DNA of 45,918 nt from Streptomyces soli. Lineage in GTDB: Bacteria > Actinomycetota > Actinomycetes > Streptomycetales > Streptomycetaceae. Position numbers and translations under genes: made by a program. Under the pieces are notes generated by a model that saw only the letters and a list, made by a program, of their open reading frames with translations, did no database searches and was not told the DNA's origin. Shown piece by piece: positions 15,179-23,911 of this stretch. How positions within the stretch are numbered: the stretch's first letter is position 1; the number at the start of each line of letters is the position of its first letter. Location: assembly GCF_003999195.1 (NCBI RefSeq), contig NZ_RJVR01000247.1, forward strand, positions 1-45,918, written 5' to 3'.

Positions 15179-16489
15179 TCAGAACAGGCCGTGCCACATC
15201 TGCTCGACCACGACCGTCCACCAGTTCTCGACATCGCCCAGCGCCGTCGGGTCCAGCGCGGCCAACTGCTCCTGGAAGGCGGCGACGGCCGCGCCGGCCT
15301 CGACAGGGTCCATGCCCTCCATCTCCTCCCGGGTCTGCACGAGCAGCGCCAGTGAGCGGTCGAAGGCGGAGACGGACTGGTTGATGAAGCGGCCGGTGCC
15401 GGAGACCGGGTGGACGGCCCAGACGGAGCCGATCCAGCGCTCGGCGCCCCGGCATTGGACGGTGACGACGTAGAGGCCGTCGGTGCCGATGCGTACGTGC
15501 CCGGCCAGAGTCTCCAGGGCCTTCTCGGAGGCCTCGGTGCCGCGCTCCCGCAGATGCGTGGCCGCGTCGGTGAACAGGCCGCCGGGTGGGGGCACGTCGG
15601 GGCGGTCGGCGGCGAAGAAGAAGGGGATGTCGGCGGGGAGGCCGGCCGTGGTGAGGGTAGCGGTGGCGGACTCGGGGAGCTCGGTGGCGGTGAGGTCGGC
15701 GGCGTCGTAGCGACGGACGCCGTCCGCGCCGAAGACCTCGACCAGTTCCTGGCCGAGAGCGTCGTCGCCCTCGGGCTCTGCCGGCGTCACGTTGTCCGGG
15801 ACGGGGACGCGGTGGGGGCGGGGCGGGGGCTGCTGGCCGGCCATGCGGTGCATGGACTCGACGTTCTGGATGAGGGCGGCGATGCCCTCGGCGCGCTCCT
15901 CAGGCCGCATGCCGTAGTCCTGGGAGCAGGAGAAGGAGGCGTTCGGGAAGGCGTTGAGGATCAGGTCGCCGGTGTAGCCGCCGGGCAGGAGGCTGGGCCG
16001 CAGGTCGGTGTGGACAGCGACGACATTGCCGGCCGGTACGCCCATGCCCTGCAGCTCGGCCCAGACCTGGTACTCGACGGGGGGCTGCCCGGGGGCGGAA
16101 GTGCGGAAGAGGGTGGTCTCCTCGCCGTTCGTGGGGTCGACGTAGGAGAAGACGGCCGTGTTACCCGGGCCCGTGACCGGCGGCGCCGCATCGGCGGACG
16201 CGGAGGCGCCGTGCTTGGCCTGGTACATGCCGATGACCTCGTCCACCGGCACCGAAGGCCAGACGGTCAGCTCGCCGGTGCGCCGGTCGACGACCCCGCA
16301 CGCGTTGCCGAAGTCGGCGGGCGGCCGGCGCTGCCCGGTCACCGGGTCCACCTCGACGGGCGGCGGCACCGCCCACACCACCCACCCGAGGTCGAACTCC
16401 TGAATGCCGACCCGGCGGTGCTGCTCCTGCGGAGCGTGGCCGTTGAGCCAACGGTCGGCGGTCGCGAGCGCTTGCGCCTGGCTGATCAC
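15179..16489 (-). CDS. multi-domain immunity-type protein: Imm35/YrhB-like, deaminase-like, SUKH-4
   Basis: A 436-residue protein. Residues 1-90 look like an Imm35/YrhB domain (ISQAQALATADRWL, GNACGVVDRRTGELTVWP, VDEVIGMYQ). Residues about 135-210 follow the pattern of polymorphic-toxin deaminases (YQVWAELQGMGV, VAVHTDLRPSLLPGGY, SQDYGMRPEERAEGI), but the zinc ligands are missing: the expected HxE is absent and the PC of the catalytic loop is PS. Residues about 245-430 match SUKH-4 (ELVEVFGADGVRRYD, IPFFFAADRPD, LETLAGHVRIG). The GTG at 16489 was chosen for its GGAG eight bases upstream; a GTG nine codons earlier is possible. It lies 66 bases downstream of a degenerate P-loop gene in one operon. 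An immunity or toxin-sensing role is inferred. Confidence 0.75.
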   Translation of the reverse strand: MISQAQALATADRWLNGHAPQEQHRRVGIQEFDLGWVVWAVPPPVEVDPVTGQRRPPADFGNACGVVDRRTGELTVWPSVPVDEVIGMYQAKHGASASADAAPPVTGPGNTAVFSYVDPTNGEETTLFRTSAPGQPPVEYQVWAELQGMGVPAGNVVAVHTDLRPSLLPGGYTGDLILNAFPNASFSCSQDYGMRPEERAEGIAALIQNVESMHRMAGQQPPPRPHRVPVPDNVTPAEPEGDDALGQELVEVFGADGVRRYDAADLTATELPESATATLTTAGLPADIPFFFAADRPDVPPPGGLFTDAATHLRERGTEASEKALETLAGHVRIGTDGLYVVTVQCRGAERWIGSVWAVHPVSGTGRFINQSVSAFDRSLALLVQTREEMEGMDPVEAGAAVAAFQEQLAALDPTALGDVENWWTVVVEQMWHGLF

Positions 16490-16555
16490 GGGAGAAGCTC
16501 CTTCATACGGGGCCACGGGTGTCGTACGGACGAGGCTATCGGTTGCACGGGAGGG

Positions 16556-18523
16556 TTACGCGGGGGTGGTGATCCGCAGGGCCTTGGCCCCGCGCTCGGT
16601 GGCCAGCAGCAGTACGCCGTCGGGGGAGAGGTCAGCGCCGGTGAACGGTACGTCGGAGATCACGGCCGCGACGACCTCCTGGGAAGCGCGGTCCCAGACC
16701 CGTACGTAGTCCGCGCCACGGCTCAGCGCGAGCGGGGCGGCAGCGCGCTCATCCTCGTCGGGGCGCAGGATGGCGGTCGGGTCGAGGGCGTCCTGCGAAA
16801 CGGGCGTCGGCTCGGTGAGCCCGTGCACCATGACGGCGGCGCCGCCGAGGGGCAGCGCGCCCGGGGTGCCCTCGGGGACGACCAGGACGGCAACACGCAA
16901 GGGCGCCGCTTCGGGGGACAGGGACGAGGACGGGGACGGTGCCGGCAGGGCCGCCGCCGTCACCGCGCTCACCCCCGGCACCGGAACGCTCCACAGCGTC
17001 CGCCACGGCAGGACCAGGCCCAGCGCGTGCACCGCGTCCGCGTAGTCCCGCAGCCCGTCCTCCACGAACGCCGTCTCCAGCAGCGCCGCCCGCAGCACCT
17101 CGGGCGCCTCGGTGCGGGTCAGCAGCGGCGCGACCCGACGATACGTACGGGCCGGGGCGCCCAGCGCCTCCAGCGGCACGGCGTCCACGGCGGCACGCAG
17201 CGGGACAGGGTCGGCGAACGTGAACAGGCCCGGGTCGGTCAGGAGTTGCGGCAGCAGCCCGGCCGCCAGGGCGTGGCCCGCGATGTAGTCGCGTACGTAC
17301 GGATCGGCCTGGGCCCAGTTCTGGGCGGGCACCTGTTCCAGCAGCGCCACCGCGATCTGCGTCTGGGCCGCACGCCCGCCGTCGGGCAGGCCGGACCGCA
17401 GTTCCTCGGCCAGCCCGGGGTGCAGCAGCTTCAGCAGCGTACGGCCGTCGTCAGCGGATTCCCCCGGCGTCACGAACGGCCCGGCGAGCGTCATCGCCCC
17501 CGCGATGGCCTCGCCCATGTCATGCCCCGCGACGGCGCTCGCCAGCGGCGCCCACAGCTGCAACGGCAGCCCCTGGCCCTCCGCGAGCGCGAGCGGCAGG
17601 AGCATTCGCCGCAGCAGCTCCGGCTCGGCGCCCAGACGGCGGGCGTGCAGGTCGAGGGCCTCGCCGATGCCTCGCGGCAACCACTGCTCGTCCGCCGGAT
17701 CGAAGCCCTCCGGCGCCATGAGGAGTCCGTTCACCGCGAGTTGTACGGTCAGCCGACTCCCGCCCGGCCCGTTCGCCGCCGCCCGCCCGGCAATCGCCGC
17801 GGCCAGCCGCCCGCGCGTTTGCGAGTCGGTGGTGAACGGCAGCTCCGGCGCCCCGAACTGCGGGCTCAGCAAGGCGTCCGCCTGGAGCACCAGGCCCTCC
17901 GGGTCGTCCCACTCCGGCTCGTCCAGGTCGATGACCTGCACCGTCCCCGGCGGCAGCCCGGCGGCCAGTTCGGCGGCCAGCGGTCGCGGCACGTCCGTGA
18001 GCAGCCGTACGGTCTCCGTCGCCGCCAGCGGCCGCAGTACCTCCCGTACGACCCGGGCCGGCTCGTCCAGCCCCCGGATCGCCCCGGCCAGGTCCACGTC
18101 CGGCACGACGACGGTCACCGGCGCGTCCAGCGCGGCGAGTTGCGCGTACACGTCCTCCACCCGCGAGGCCTTCAGCCCGAAGTGGTCGGCCAGCACCCAC
18201 AATAGCTGCGCCGCCGTCAGCCCGTCCGGGCCCGGCACGGCCGGCGCGGGCAGCTCCGGCGGCACGATGGTCGGATCCAGCTCGGCCAGCGGCAGCTGCT
18301 TCCGGAACTCCGGGTCGCACAGCATCAGAAACCCGGTCAGCAGCCGCGACGCACCGCTCCCCGAACTCCCGGTCAGCACAACGCATCTGGGCGTCCCCGG
18401 CCACTCCATCCGCCAGGCCGCCAGCGCGCGCAGCGCCGCCGTCCGGCCGCCGATGTGGGGATGCGGTGCGTACTGGCCGCTCATGGCCTCTGCCGCCCTT
18501 CGCTCGTCGTGCGTGCGATACAT
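16556..18523 (-). CDS. degenerate P-loop ATPase-like protein of the ESX/immunity locus
   Basis: A 655-residue protein. Near residue 50 it has VLTGSSGSGASRLLTGF, a Walker A-like loop in which the essential Lys is Ala, and later VTVVVPDVD as a Walker B-like strand. The middle is helical and Leu/Ala-rich. A segment near residues 410-520 (YIAGHALAAGLLPQLLTDPG ... LPWRTLWSVPVPG) is shared with the immunity protein at 23908-26091 and its decayed copy. The last about 100 residues are strand-rich and could form a small beta-propeller-like or SUKH-unrelated unit (DYVRVWDRASQE, FTGADLSPDGVLLLAT resemble WD-type repeats). ATG 18523 has AGGA upstream; an internal ATG at 18484 is an alternative. Probably a sensor or scaffold, not an active ATPase. 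Confidence 0.75.
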   Translation of the reverse strand: MYRTHDERRAAEAMSGQYAPHPHIGGRTAALRALAAWRMEWPGTPRCVVLTGSSGSGASRLLTGFLMLCDPEFRKQLPLAELDPTIVPPELPAPAVPGPDGLTAAQLLWVLADHFGLKASRVEDVYAQLAALDAPVTVVVPDVDLAGAIRGLDEPARVVREVLRPLAATETVRLLTDVPRPLAAELAAGLPPGTVQVIDLDEPEWDDPEGLVLQADALLSPQFGAPELPFTTDSQTRGRLAAAIAGRAAANGPGGSRLTVQLAVNGLLMAPEGFDPADEQWLPRGIGEALDLHARRLGAEPELLRRMLLPLALAEGQGLPLQLWAPLASAVAGHDMGEAIAGAMTLAGPFVTPGESADDGRTLLKLLHPGLAEELRSGLPDGGRAAQTQIAVALLEQVPAQNWAQADPYVRDYIAGHALAAGLLPQLLTDPGLFTFADPVPLRAAVDAVPLEALGAPARTYRRVAPLLTRTEAPEVLRAALLETAFVEDGLRDYADAVHALGLVLPWRTLWSVPVPGVSAVTAAALPAPSPSSSLSPEAAPLRVAVLVVPEGTPGALPLGGAAVMVHGLTEPTPVSQDALDPTAILRPDEDERAAAPLALSRGADYVRVWDRASQEVVAAVISDVPFTGADLSPDGVLLLATERGAKALRITTPA

Positions 18524-18612
18524 ACGGACGCCGATCCTATGGCCATGGTTTCAACCCCCGGGCGCCTGGCACTATGGCATGCGCACGCACATCCTGAGAC
18601 GGGGGCGATTCA

Positions 18613-19011
18613 ATGAGCACCGAGCGCGAAGTCACCGACGACGACCTCATGGAGGACGCCAAGGACCCGGCCCAGGCCGCCCGCCTCCACAAGGCCCTGC
18701 GCACCCTCCGCGACAACCCCGACGTGCCGCCCCAGCTCAAGCAGATGGCCCGCGAAGTCCTCACCGGCCGGCTCACCATGACCGACGTCGCCAAGGGCGG
18801 ACCGTATCTCGACGCCCTCGGCGACGGCATGACCAAGATCCGCCGCGCTGCCGAGAACCTCACCCCCGAGGAGGAGGCGCGCAACCGCGAGGCCGCCGAG
18901 CGCTACCGCCGCGAGCAGGAGGAAGCCGAGGCCCGCGAGCAGGCCGAGCGCGACGCACCCGCGCAGCCGCCCACGACCCCGCGCCCGCGCGGACGCCGCG
19001 GCCGCATCTAG
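18613..19011 (+). CDS. uncharacterised charged helical protein
   Basis: A 132-residue protein starting MSTEREVTDDDLMEDAKDPA after an ACGGGGGCG ribosome-site region. Residues 20-75 are helical (LHKALRTLRDNPDVPPQLKQM, then REVLTGRLTMTDVA). Residues 85-115 form a highly charged coiled-coil-like stretch rich in Glu/Arg/Ala, and the C-terminus is Pro/Arg-rich, ending GRRGRI. No family is recognised. It is divergent from the degenerate P-loop gene across 89 bases and upstream of the toxin cassette. It may be an ESX accessory protein, but this is only positional. Confidence 0.75.
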   Translation: MSTEREVTDDDLMEDAKDPAQAARLHKALRTLRDNPDVPPQLKQMAREVLTGRLTMTDVAKGGPYLDALGDGMTKIRRAAENLTPEEEARNREAAERYRREQEEAEAREQAERDAPAQPPTTPRPRGRRGRI

Positions 19012-19058
19012 AACAGAACCCAGCACAGAATCCAGAACAGAGCTGTGACACAAGGGCC

Positions 19059-19089
19059 TTGAAGAATCACGGGTTGCCCTCAGTAAGCT
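19059..19089 (+). promoter_or_regulatory. candidate promoter of the toxin cassette
   Basis: TTGAAG (19059-19064) and TAAGCT (19084-19089) are 19 bases apart, 58 bases before the first gene of the cassette. Weak consensus match; the spacing is slightly long. Confidence 0.3.
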
Positions 19090-19146
19090 TTTGCGATGAC
19101 TGACTGCCGTGCCGGAACGTGATCGCCGTATGGACGGGGGAAGTTA

Positions 19147-19533
19147 ATGGGACAGGACGGCCTCAAAGCCGCAACTGACGTCCTCGACACCGAGGGCAAC
19201 AGCTTCAAGAAGATGAGCGAGTCCTTCGGCAATGCCGTGGACCGCCTCAGGAACGGGCTGACCACCCTGGAGCAGGGCGACACACCTCCGTGGGGCGACG
19301 ACGACATCGGCGAGAAGTTCGGTGTCGTCTACGAAGGCGTACGCGACGGCATGTACCAGTCGATGGACTTCCTCACGACCCGGCTGGACGACATCGGCAA
19401 GGCGCTGCAGGACATGGGCAAGAACCATGACTCCAACGAGACGTTCAACAACGCGCTCATCCAGCAGGAGCAGTCGCACGCCGACGCGCAGGGCCAGTTG
19501 CTCAAACAGCTGGTTCCGCCGACGAGTATCTGA
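19147..19533 (+). CDS. WXG100-like partner of the large toxin
   Basis: A 128-residue helical protein (MGQDGLKAATDVLDTEGNSF) with a central PPWGDDDIGEKFG turn in place of a strict WxG and a second helix ending in a Gln-rich tail (QQEQSHADAQGQLL). The ribosome site is GGGGGA. It lies 52 bases before the large effector gene and is probably co-transcribed with it. Small helical partners next to LXG/WXG toxins act as targeting partners that present the toxin to EccC; by that analogy this is the delivery factor of the cassette. Pairing with this toxin is inferred from adjacency. Confidence 0.8.
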   Translation: MGQDGLKAATDVLDTEGNSFKKMSESFGNAVDRLRNGLTTLEQGDTPPWGDDDIGEKFGVVYEGVRDGMYQSMDFLTTRLDDIGKALQDMGKNHDSNETFNNALIQQEQSHADAQGQLLKQLVPPTSI

Positions 19534-19585
19534 ATACCGGCCGCCGCCCGCAATCCGCAACTGAATCTCAACGGGGGAATACCGC

Positions 19586-22500
19586 GTGTCCATCATGCTG
19601 CCGGACTGGCTCGAATGGGTCCTCAACGAGGTCCTCGGGATGGACTGGCCGACGGCGGACGAGGACAAGCTCTTCGAAGCCGCCAACCTGTGGCGGCAGT
19701 TCGCGACCGACGTACAGGGGATCCAGTACACGGGCGTGACCGCGGCCGGCAACGTGATCTCCGAGAACTACGGCGACTCGATCGACGGCTTCAAGGGCAC
19801 CTGGGACAAGTTCTCCGGCAACGGCTCCGGCTACCTGGACGACGCCCAGACCGTGGCCCTGGTCGTCGCCGGCGTACTCGACGCGGCCGGCGCCATCGTG
19901 ATCGCGGCCAAGGCGGCGGTGATCGTCCAACTGGCAATCCTTGCAGCGGAGATCATCGCCGCCCAAGCAGCCGCGCCCTTCACCTTCGGTCTGTCCGAGC
20001 TGGGGGCGGCCGGGGCCACACAGGCGACGAAGATGATCGTGCGCCGACTCCTCAAGGAGCTCAAGGACGCCCTCATCGAGGCGATCGTCGAGGCGATGAA
20101 AGAGCCCGCGATCTCCGCCCTCGAAGCGATCATCACCGACCTGATCTCCCAGTCCCTGAACGTCAACTTCGGCGCCCAGAAGGGCATCAATGTCGGCCAG
20201 ACCCTCAAGGCCGGCTCCGACGCCGCCGTCGACCAGCTCAAGAACACCCCGCAGACCATCGCCGAGGGCGTCCGCGACAACCTGGGCGGCAAGGCCGGCC
20301 ACAGCGCCCACCACGCGATAGACAGCCGGAACGGGCACGGGGACAGCAGCTCCTCCGACGGAGACGGATCGTCGTCCACGTCGTCATCGACATCGACGGA
20401 CAGTACGAACTCCTCCGACGGCAATTCCTCGTCCGACAGCTCAAGCAGTACGAGCTCTACGACCACGACGCACAGCGACGGCAACTCAGGCCCGACGACG
20501 ACCTCCCCGACCAGCCCGCTCGCCAATGGCAACGGCAACGGCAACACCACGACGAGCTCCGACAGCACGCCACCGACTCTGCCGTCGACCTCGACGCCTG
20601 GCGCGACACCGCCCACGACACCGGACTCGACAGCCGTCCCGGCGCCCGCCGCCTCCCCGGTAACGCACTCGGCCGACAACTACACGCCGTCCCCGTTCGA
20701 CCCGCAGGCCTCGACGGACACGCCTTCCGCAACGGACTCGACCCCCACGAGCAACCCGGACTCGACTCCGACCGCGACCCCCAGCGATTCACCGACGCCG
20801 GCCCACGACTCAACTCCGGCCCACGACTCAACTCCGGCCCACGACACGACACCGTCCGCCGATTCGTCGCCGCACGCCACCTCCTCGGACTCGGCACCAC
20901 ACTCGCCCAACCCGACCTCGTACACGCCGACGCACGCCACGGATACGACTGCCCACAACGTCCGTACGCAGTCCGACAGCATTGCCTCACCCGACCTGAG
21001 CCAGCACTACACCCCGACCCACCAGTCGGGGGACACGGGCCCGACCCCCCACCAGTCGCAGTCGTCCAACTCAGGCATGCCCTCCAGCCCCAACCTGGAC
21101 AGCGCCGGCTCCGGCACCTCCAGCCGACCCAGCACCACCGGCGGCACCAGCGCGCCCACGACATCCGGCGGCAGCAACACCCAGATCAGCAGCCCGAACA
21201 CGGCCGCCGCCGGCACGCCGTCCTCGACGCCCTCCTCGTCCTCGACGCCCTCGCGGACCACCACTCCGAGCAGCACTCCGGTCACCAGCCCGAGCCCCAC
21301 GACCGGTGGCACGCCGTCGAGTACGAGCCCGAGCACCAACACGGGCACACCGTCGAGCACGAGCACGCCGTCCAACAACCCCCCGAACACCACCCCGGGC
21401 CAAAACACGCCCGGGAACACCACCCCCACCCCCACCACCCCGCCCCGCCAGGCGCCGCCCGCGCAGCAGCCCCCGACGGGCCAGTCGCCCGACCGCCCGG
21501 CCGGCGACACGCCCAACTCCCGCCCGCAACAGCCGCCGCAGGGCCAGGGCCAGCAGACCCCGCAGACGCAGCAGCCCAGTACGACCACACCGCCGCCCCC
21601 GGTCCACGTCCACGCCACCGTCCCGGCGCAGACCCCCGCCCACGCCCAGCAGCACCAGCCCAACAACGGCCAGCAGCCACCGGCCCGCCCCACCTCCGAC
21701 TCCCGCCCCTACGACCAGCCCGGCGGCGTCGAAGGCCCCCGCCCCGACGACCAGAACGCCCTGGAAAGCCACATCCCCCGGGACGACAACGGCGACCCGG
21801 TCCGCCACCCCGACCCCAACGACGGGTCCTGGACCGAGCACATCAACGGCACCGACCCCACCGAGCCCGGCCGCAACAACAACTGCGTCGACACCGCCCT
21901 CTCCACCGTTGACACCTATTCCGGCAACCCCACCGCCGCCGCCTCCCGCACCCCGGACATCGACTCGGACGGCAACCCCTCCGACCGCGGCGAAACCGGC
22001 GGCCGCGACCGCATCGAGAACACCCTCGGCGCCAAGTTCTCCGACCTCGGCAACGGCCACGACGCCTTCACCCGCCTGGAATCCACCCTCCGCGACTCCG
22101 GACACGGCTCCCAGGCCGTCATCATCACCTCTGACTCCAACGGCCGCGCCCACGCCTGGAACGCCGTCAACCACAACGGCGACATCACCTACGTCGACGC
22201 CCAGACCGGTCAGCGCTCCAACACTCCCCTCCACAACGGCGACAACGGCGTCTTCGCCGTGCCCCTCGACCCCAACCGCCGCCCCGTCACCCCCGCCGAC
22301 CCCACCCCCGGCACCAACCGCCCCGCCGACTCCCGCCCCGCGACCACCGACCGTCGTCCCGACGCCACTCCGGCCGGCGTCAAACGGGATCAGCCGGACA
22401 CGACGGACGACAGGGAGGAAGGCCCCAGTACAAAGAGACAGCACGGCGAGGGCGAGACCTCCGAGGAAAAAAGGCGCAAAGACCGCAACGCATCCCTGCC

Positions 22501-23911
22501 CGCTCCCGAGACCGTCACCCAGACGCAGTCGACGCTCCCACCGGACGCGTCCCAGGCGGCCGTCCGGAACCACGTGGCCGGCGGCAACCCGGTCCACCGG
22601 ATCGAGCTGAACCCTGTCCAGGCCCAGATGCGTCGATGGGCCGCCGACGACCGTGCCCCGCTCGCCCAGCTGATGGAACGCGCCGCCGAGCGCAGGGCTG
22701 CGTACGACGACGCCACCGAGAGCACCCGCAAGACCAGGAAGGAACTCACTGCTGCCAAGAAGGAGGTCACAGCGGCCAGGAAGGCCGTCAAGGACGCCCA
22801 GAAGGGCAGCGCGCAGGACAGGACGAACGCAGCTCAGCGGCTCGCCAACGCCGAGACTGCTCGTGACGCGGCGGACGCGACGCATCAGGCGGCCCGGCAG
22901 GCTCTGCGGGACAGCGGCGAAACCGTTCCGCCGACCGCATTCACCGAACGCGAACTCAGGGAAGTACTCGGCGACGACTTCGCCCGTATGAACGACGGTC
23001 AGAGGTACGCCGTTGTCGCGACCATGGCCCGGATGAGCCAGGCTTTCCACGCGGACAACAGCGTCGGCCGGAGCCCTGAGCCGGCCCTCGATGGAAACTC
23101 CGCGTACGAGGGCGCCTCCAACATGCGAAGCGGGGATCCCAACCCGGCACGCGACTACGACGACATCTCGGTAGCGGCGGAACGGCGGGCGGACGCCCAG
23201 AACAAGTTCCCGGCCGAATACCGGCGCGAGGGCAGCGCGGCCGACACGGCGCTGAAGGACCTCCAGAACGAGACGCAGAACGCCGCGGGACAGAGCAACA
23301 AGCCGAGCATCACCGACCTGCTGGAGAACGCGGAGCAGAACACTCCCGACTTCTCCGACAAAAACTACGCGGTCGTTGAGCTGGTCGACGCGGACGGGAA
23401 CAGCACGTACGTCGTCGACTCGTCCATTCCGAGCCAGGACGACGGTGTGTCCCCACGCCACTCGGAGACACACCTCCTCGACTGGGTGGACCGGCTCAAC
23501 AGCAGCAAGGCATCCGCCGGGCAGCCCGGATACGAGATCGCCGGGCTCTACACCGAGCGGGAGCCGTGCGGCCTCCGCAAGGGAAACTCCGGACACGCGG
23601 ACTGTTCCCAGGCCATTCGCGACTCCCAAGCCATGCGTCGCAAACCCGTCTATTACAGCACCACCTACCGTGTCGATTCGGGCCGCAAGGCCGTGCAGCA
23701 GGCCTTGCGTGCCCAGATGACGGCCCAGGGGCTCCCGGCGAGCGAGATCAAGACCGCCGTCAAGAACGCACGGACCGACAACGAGCACGAGATGACCGAG
23801 CAGATGCACGATCATCTGAGGGTCGTGGGTGAGGTCTGGGCCCGGGCTAGGATCCAGATGGTCAGGCGCGAGCACGGGCTGGATGATCAGATGGACGTGG
23901 ACGCACAGTGA
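19586..23911 (+). CDS. ESX-delivered polymorphic toxin with papain-like and deaminase domains
   Basis: A 1441-residue protein with GTG start after GGGGGA. Residues 1-230: WXG-like helical delivery region with a long Ala/Val/Ile-rich segment (about 90-130). Residues about 250-720: Ser/Thr/Pro-rich linker including 18-nt tandem repeats. Residues about 730-910: papain-like toxin domain (Tox-PL type) with Cys in NNNCVDTAL (C767), His in AHAWNAVNH (H856) and Asp in YVDAQTGQ (D871). Residues about 1030-1110: charged coiled coil. Residues about 1140-1400: deaminase toxin domain with HSETHLLDW (H1292, E1294) and YTEREPC followed by a second Cys (C1328, C1340), the zinc-site pattern of the cytidine-deaminase fold. 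The stop overlaps the downstream SUKH-4 immunity start by four bases. Toxin families are recognised by motif; substrate (nucleic acid or nucleotide) is unknown. Confidence 0.88.
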   Translation: MSIMLPDWLEWVLNEVLGMDWPTADEDKLFEAANLWRQFATDVQGIQYTGVTAAGNVISENYGDSIDGFKGTWDKFSGNGSGYLDDAQTVALVVAGVLDAAGAIVIAAKAAVIVQLAILAAEIIAAQAAAPFTFGLSELGAAGATQATKMIVRRLLKELKDALIEAIVEAMKEPAISALEAIITDLISQSLNVNFGAQKGINVGQTLKAGSDAAVDQLKNTPQTIAEGVRDNLGGKAGHSAHHAIDSRNGHGDSSSSDGDGSSSTSSSTSTDSTNSSDGNSSSDSSSSTSSTTTTHSDGNSGPTTTSPTSPLANGNGNGNTTTSSDSTPPTLPSTSTPGATPPTTPDSTAVPAPAASPVTHSADNYTPSPFDPQASTDTPSATDSTPTSNPDSTPTATPSDSPTPAHDSTPAHDSTPAHDTTPSADSSPHATSSDSAPHSPNPTSYTPTHATDTTAHNVRTQSDSIASPDLSQHYTPTHQSGDTGPTPHQSQSSNSGMPSSPNLDSAGSGTSSRPSTTGGTSAPTTSGGSNTQISSPNTAAAGTPSSTPSSSSTPSRTTTPSSTPVTSPSPTTGGTPSSTSPSTNTGTPSSTSTPSNNPPNTTPGQNTPGNTTPTPTTPPRQAPPAQQPPTGQSPDRPAGDTPNSRPQQPPQGQGQQTPQTQQPSTTTPPPPVHVHATVPAQTPAHAQQHQPNNGQQPPARPTSDSRPYDQPGGVEGPRPDDQNALESHIPRDDNGDPVRHPDPNDGSWTEHINGTDPTEPGRNNNCVDTALSTVDTYSGNPTAAASRTPDIDSDGNPSDRGETGGRDRIENTLGAKFSDLGNGHDAFTRLESTLRDSGHGSQAVIITSDSNGRAHAWNAVNHNGDITYVDAQTGQRSNTPLHNGDNGVFAVPLDPNRRPVTPADPTPGTNRPADSRPATTDRRPDATPAGVKRDQPDTTDDREEGPSTKRQHGEGETSEEKRRKDRNASLPAPETVTQTQSTLPPDASQAAVRNHVAGGNPVHRIELNPVQAQMRRWAADDRAPLAQLMERAAERRAAYDDATESTRKTRKELTAAKKEVTAARKAVKDAQKGSAQDRTNAAQRLANAETARDAADATHQAARQALRDSGETVPPTAFTERELREVLGDDFARMNDGQRYAVVATMARMSQAFHADNSVGRSPEPALDGNSAYEGASNMRSGDPNPARDYDDISVAAERRADAQNKFPAEYRREGSAADTALKDLQNETQNAAGQSNKPSITDLLENAEQNTPDFSDKNYAVVELVDADGNSTYVVDSSIPSQDDGVSPRHSETHLLDWVDRLNSSKASAGQPGYEIAGLYTEREPCGLRKGNSGHADCSQAIRDSQAMRRKPVYYSTTYRVDSGRKAVQQALRAQMTAQGLPASEIKTAVKNARTDNEHEMTEQMHDHLRVVGEVWARARIQMVRREHGLDDQMDVDAQ
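20801..20854 (+). repeat. three 18-nt tandem repeats in the toxin linker
   Basis: Units at 20801-20818, 20819-20836 (identical) and 20837-20854 (diverged at the end) encode repeated PAHDSTP-like residues in the low-complexity linker. It is a slippage-prone coding repeat rather than a regulatory array. Confidence 0.85.

Noticed and set aside
15410..18205. A 931-codon plus-strand frame opposite the SUKH-4 and P-loop genes
   Set aside because: No ribosome site or motif, and it spans an intergenic gap between two well-supported minus-strand genes.
18484..18523. Internal ATG at 18484 as the start of the P-loop protein
   Set aside because: The upstream ATG at 18523 has a slightly better ribosome site (AGGA); the choice affects only 13 residues and remains uncertain.
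20801..20854. Short direct repeats considered as a CRISPR array
   Set aside because: The units are contiguous with no spacers and encode PAHDSTP repeats in frame, so they are coding tandem repeats.
21071..23875. A 934-codon minus-strand frame opposite the toxin gene
   Set aside because: Low-complexity Gly/Val/Arg product that mirrors the Pro/Thr linker; the plus-strand frame has clear papain-like and deaminase motifs.
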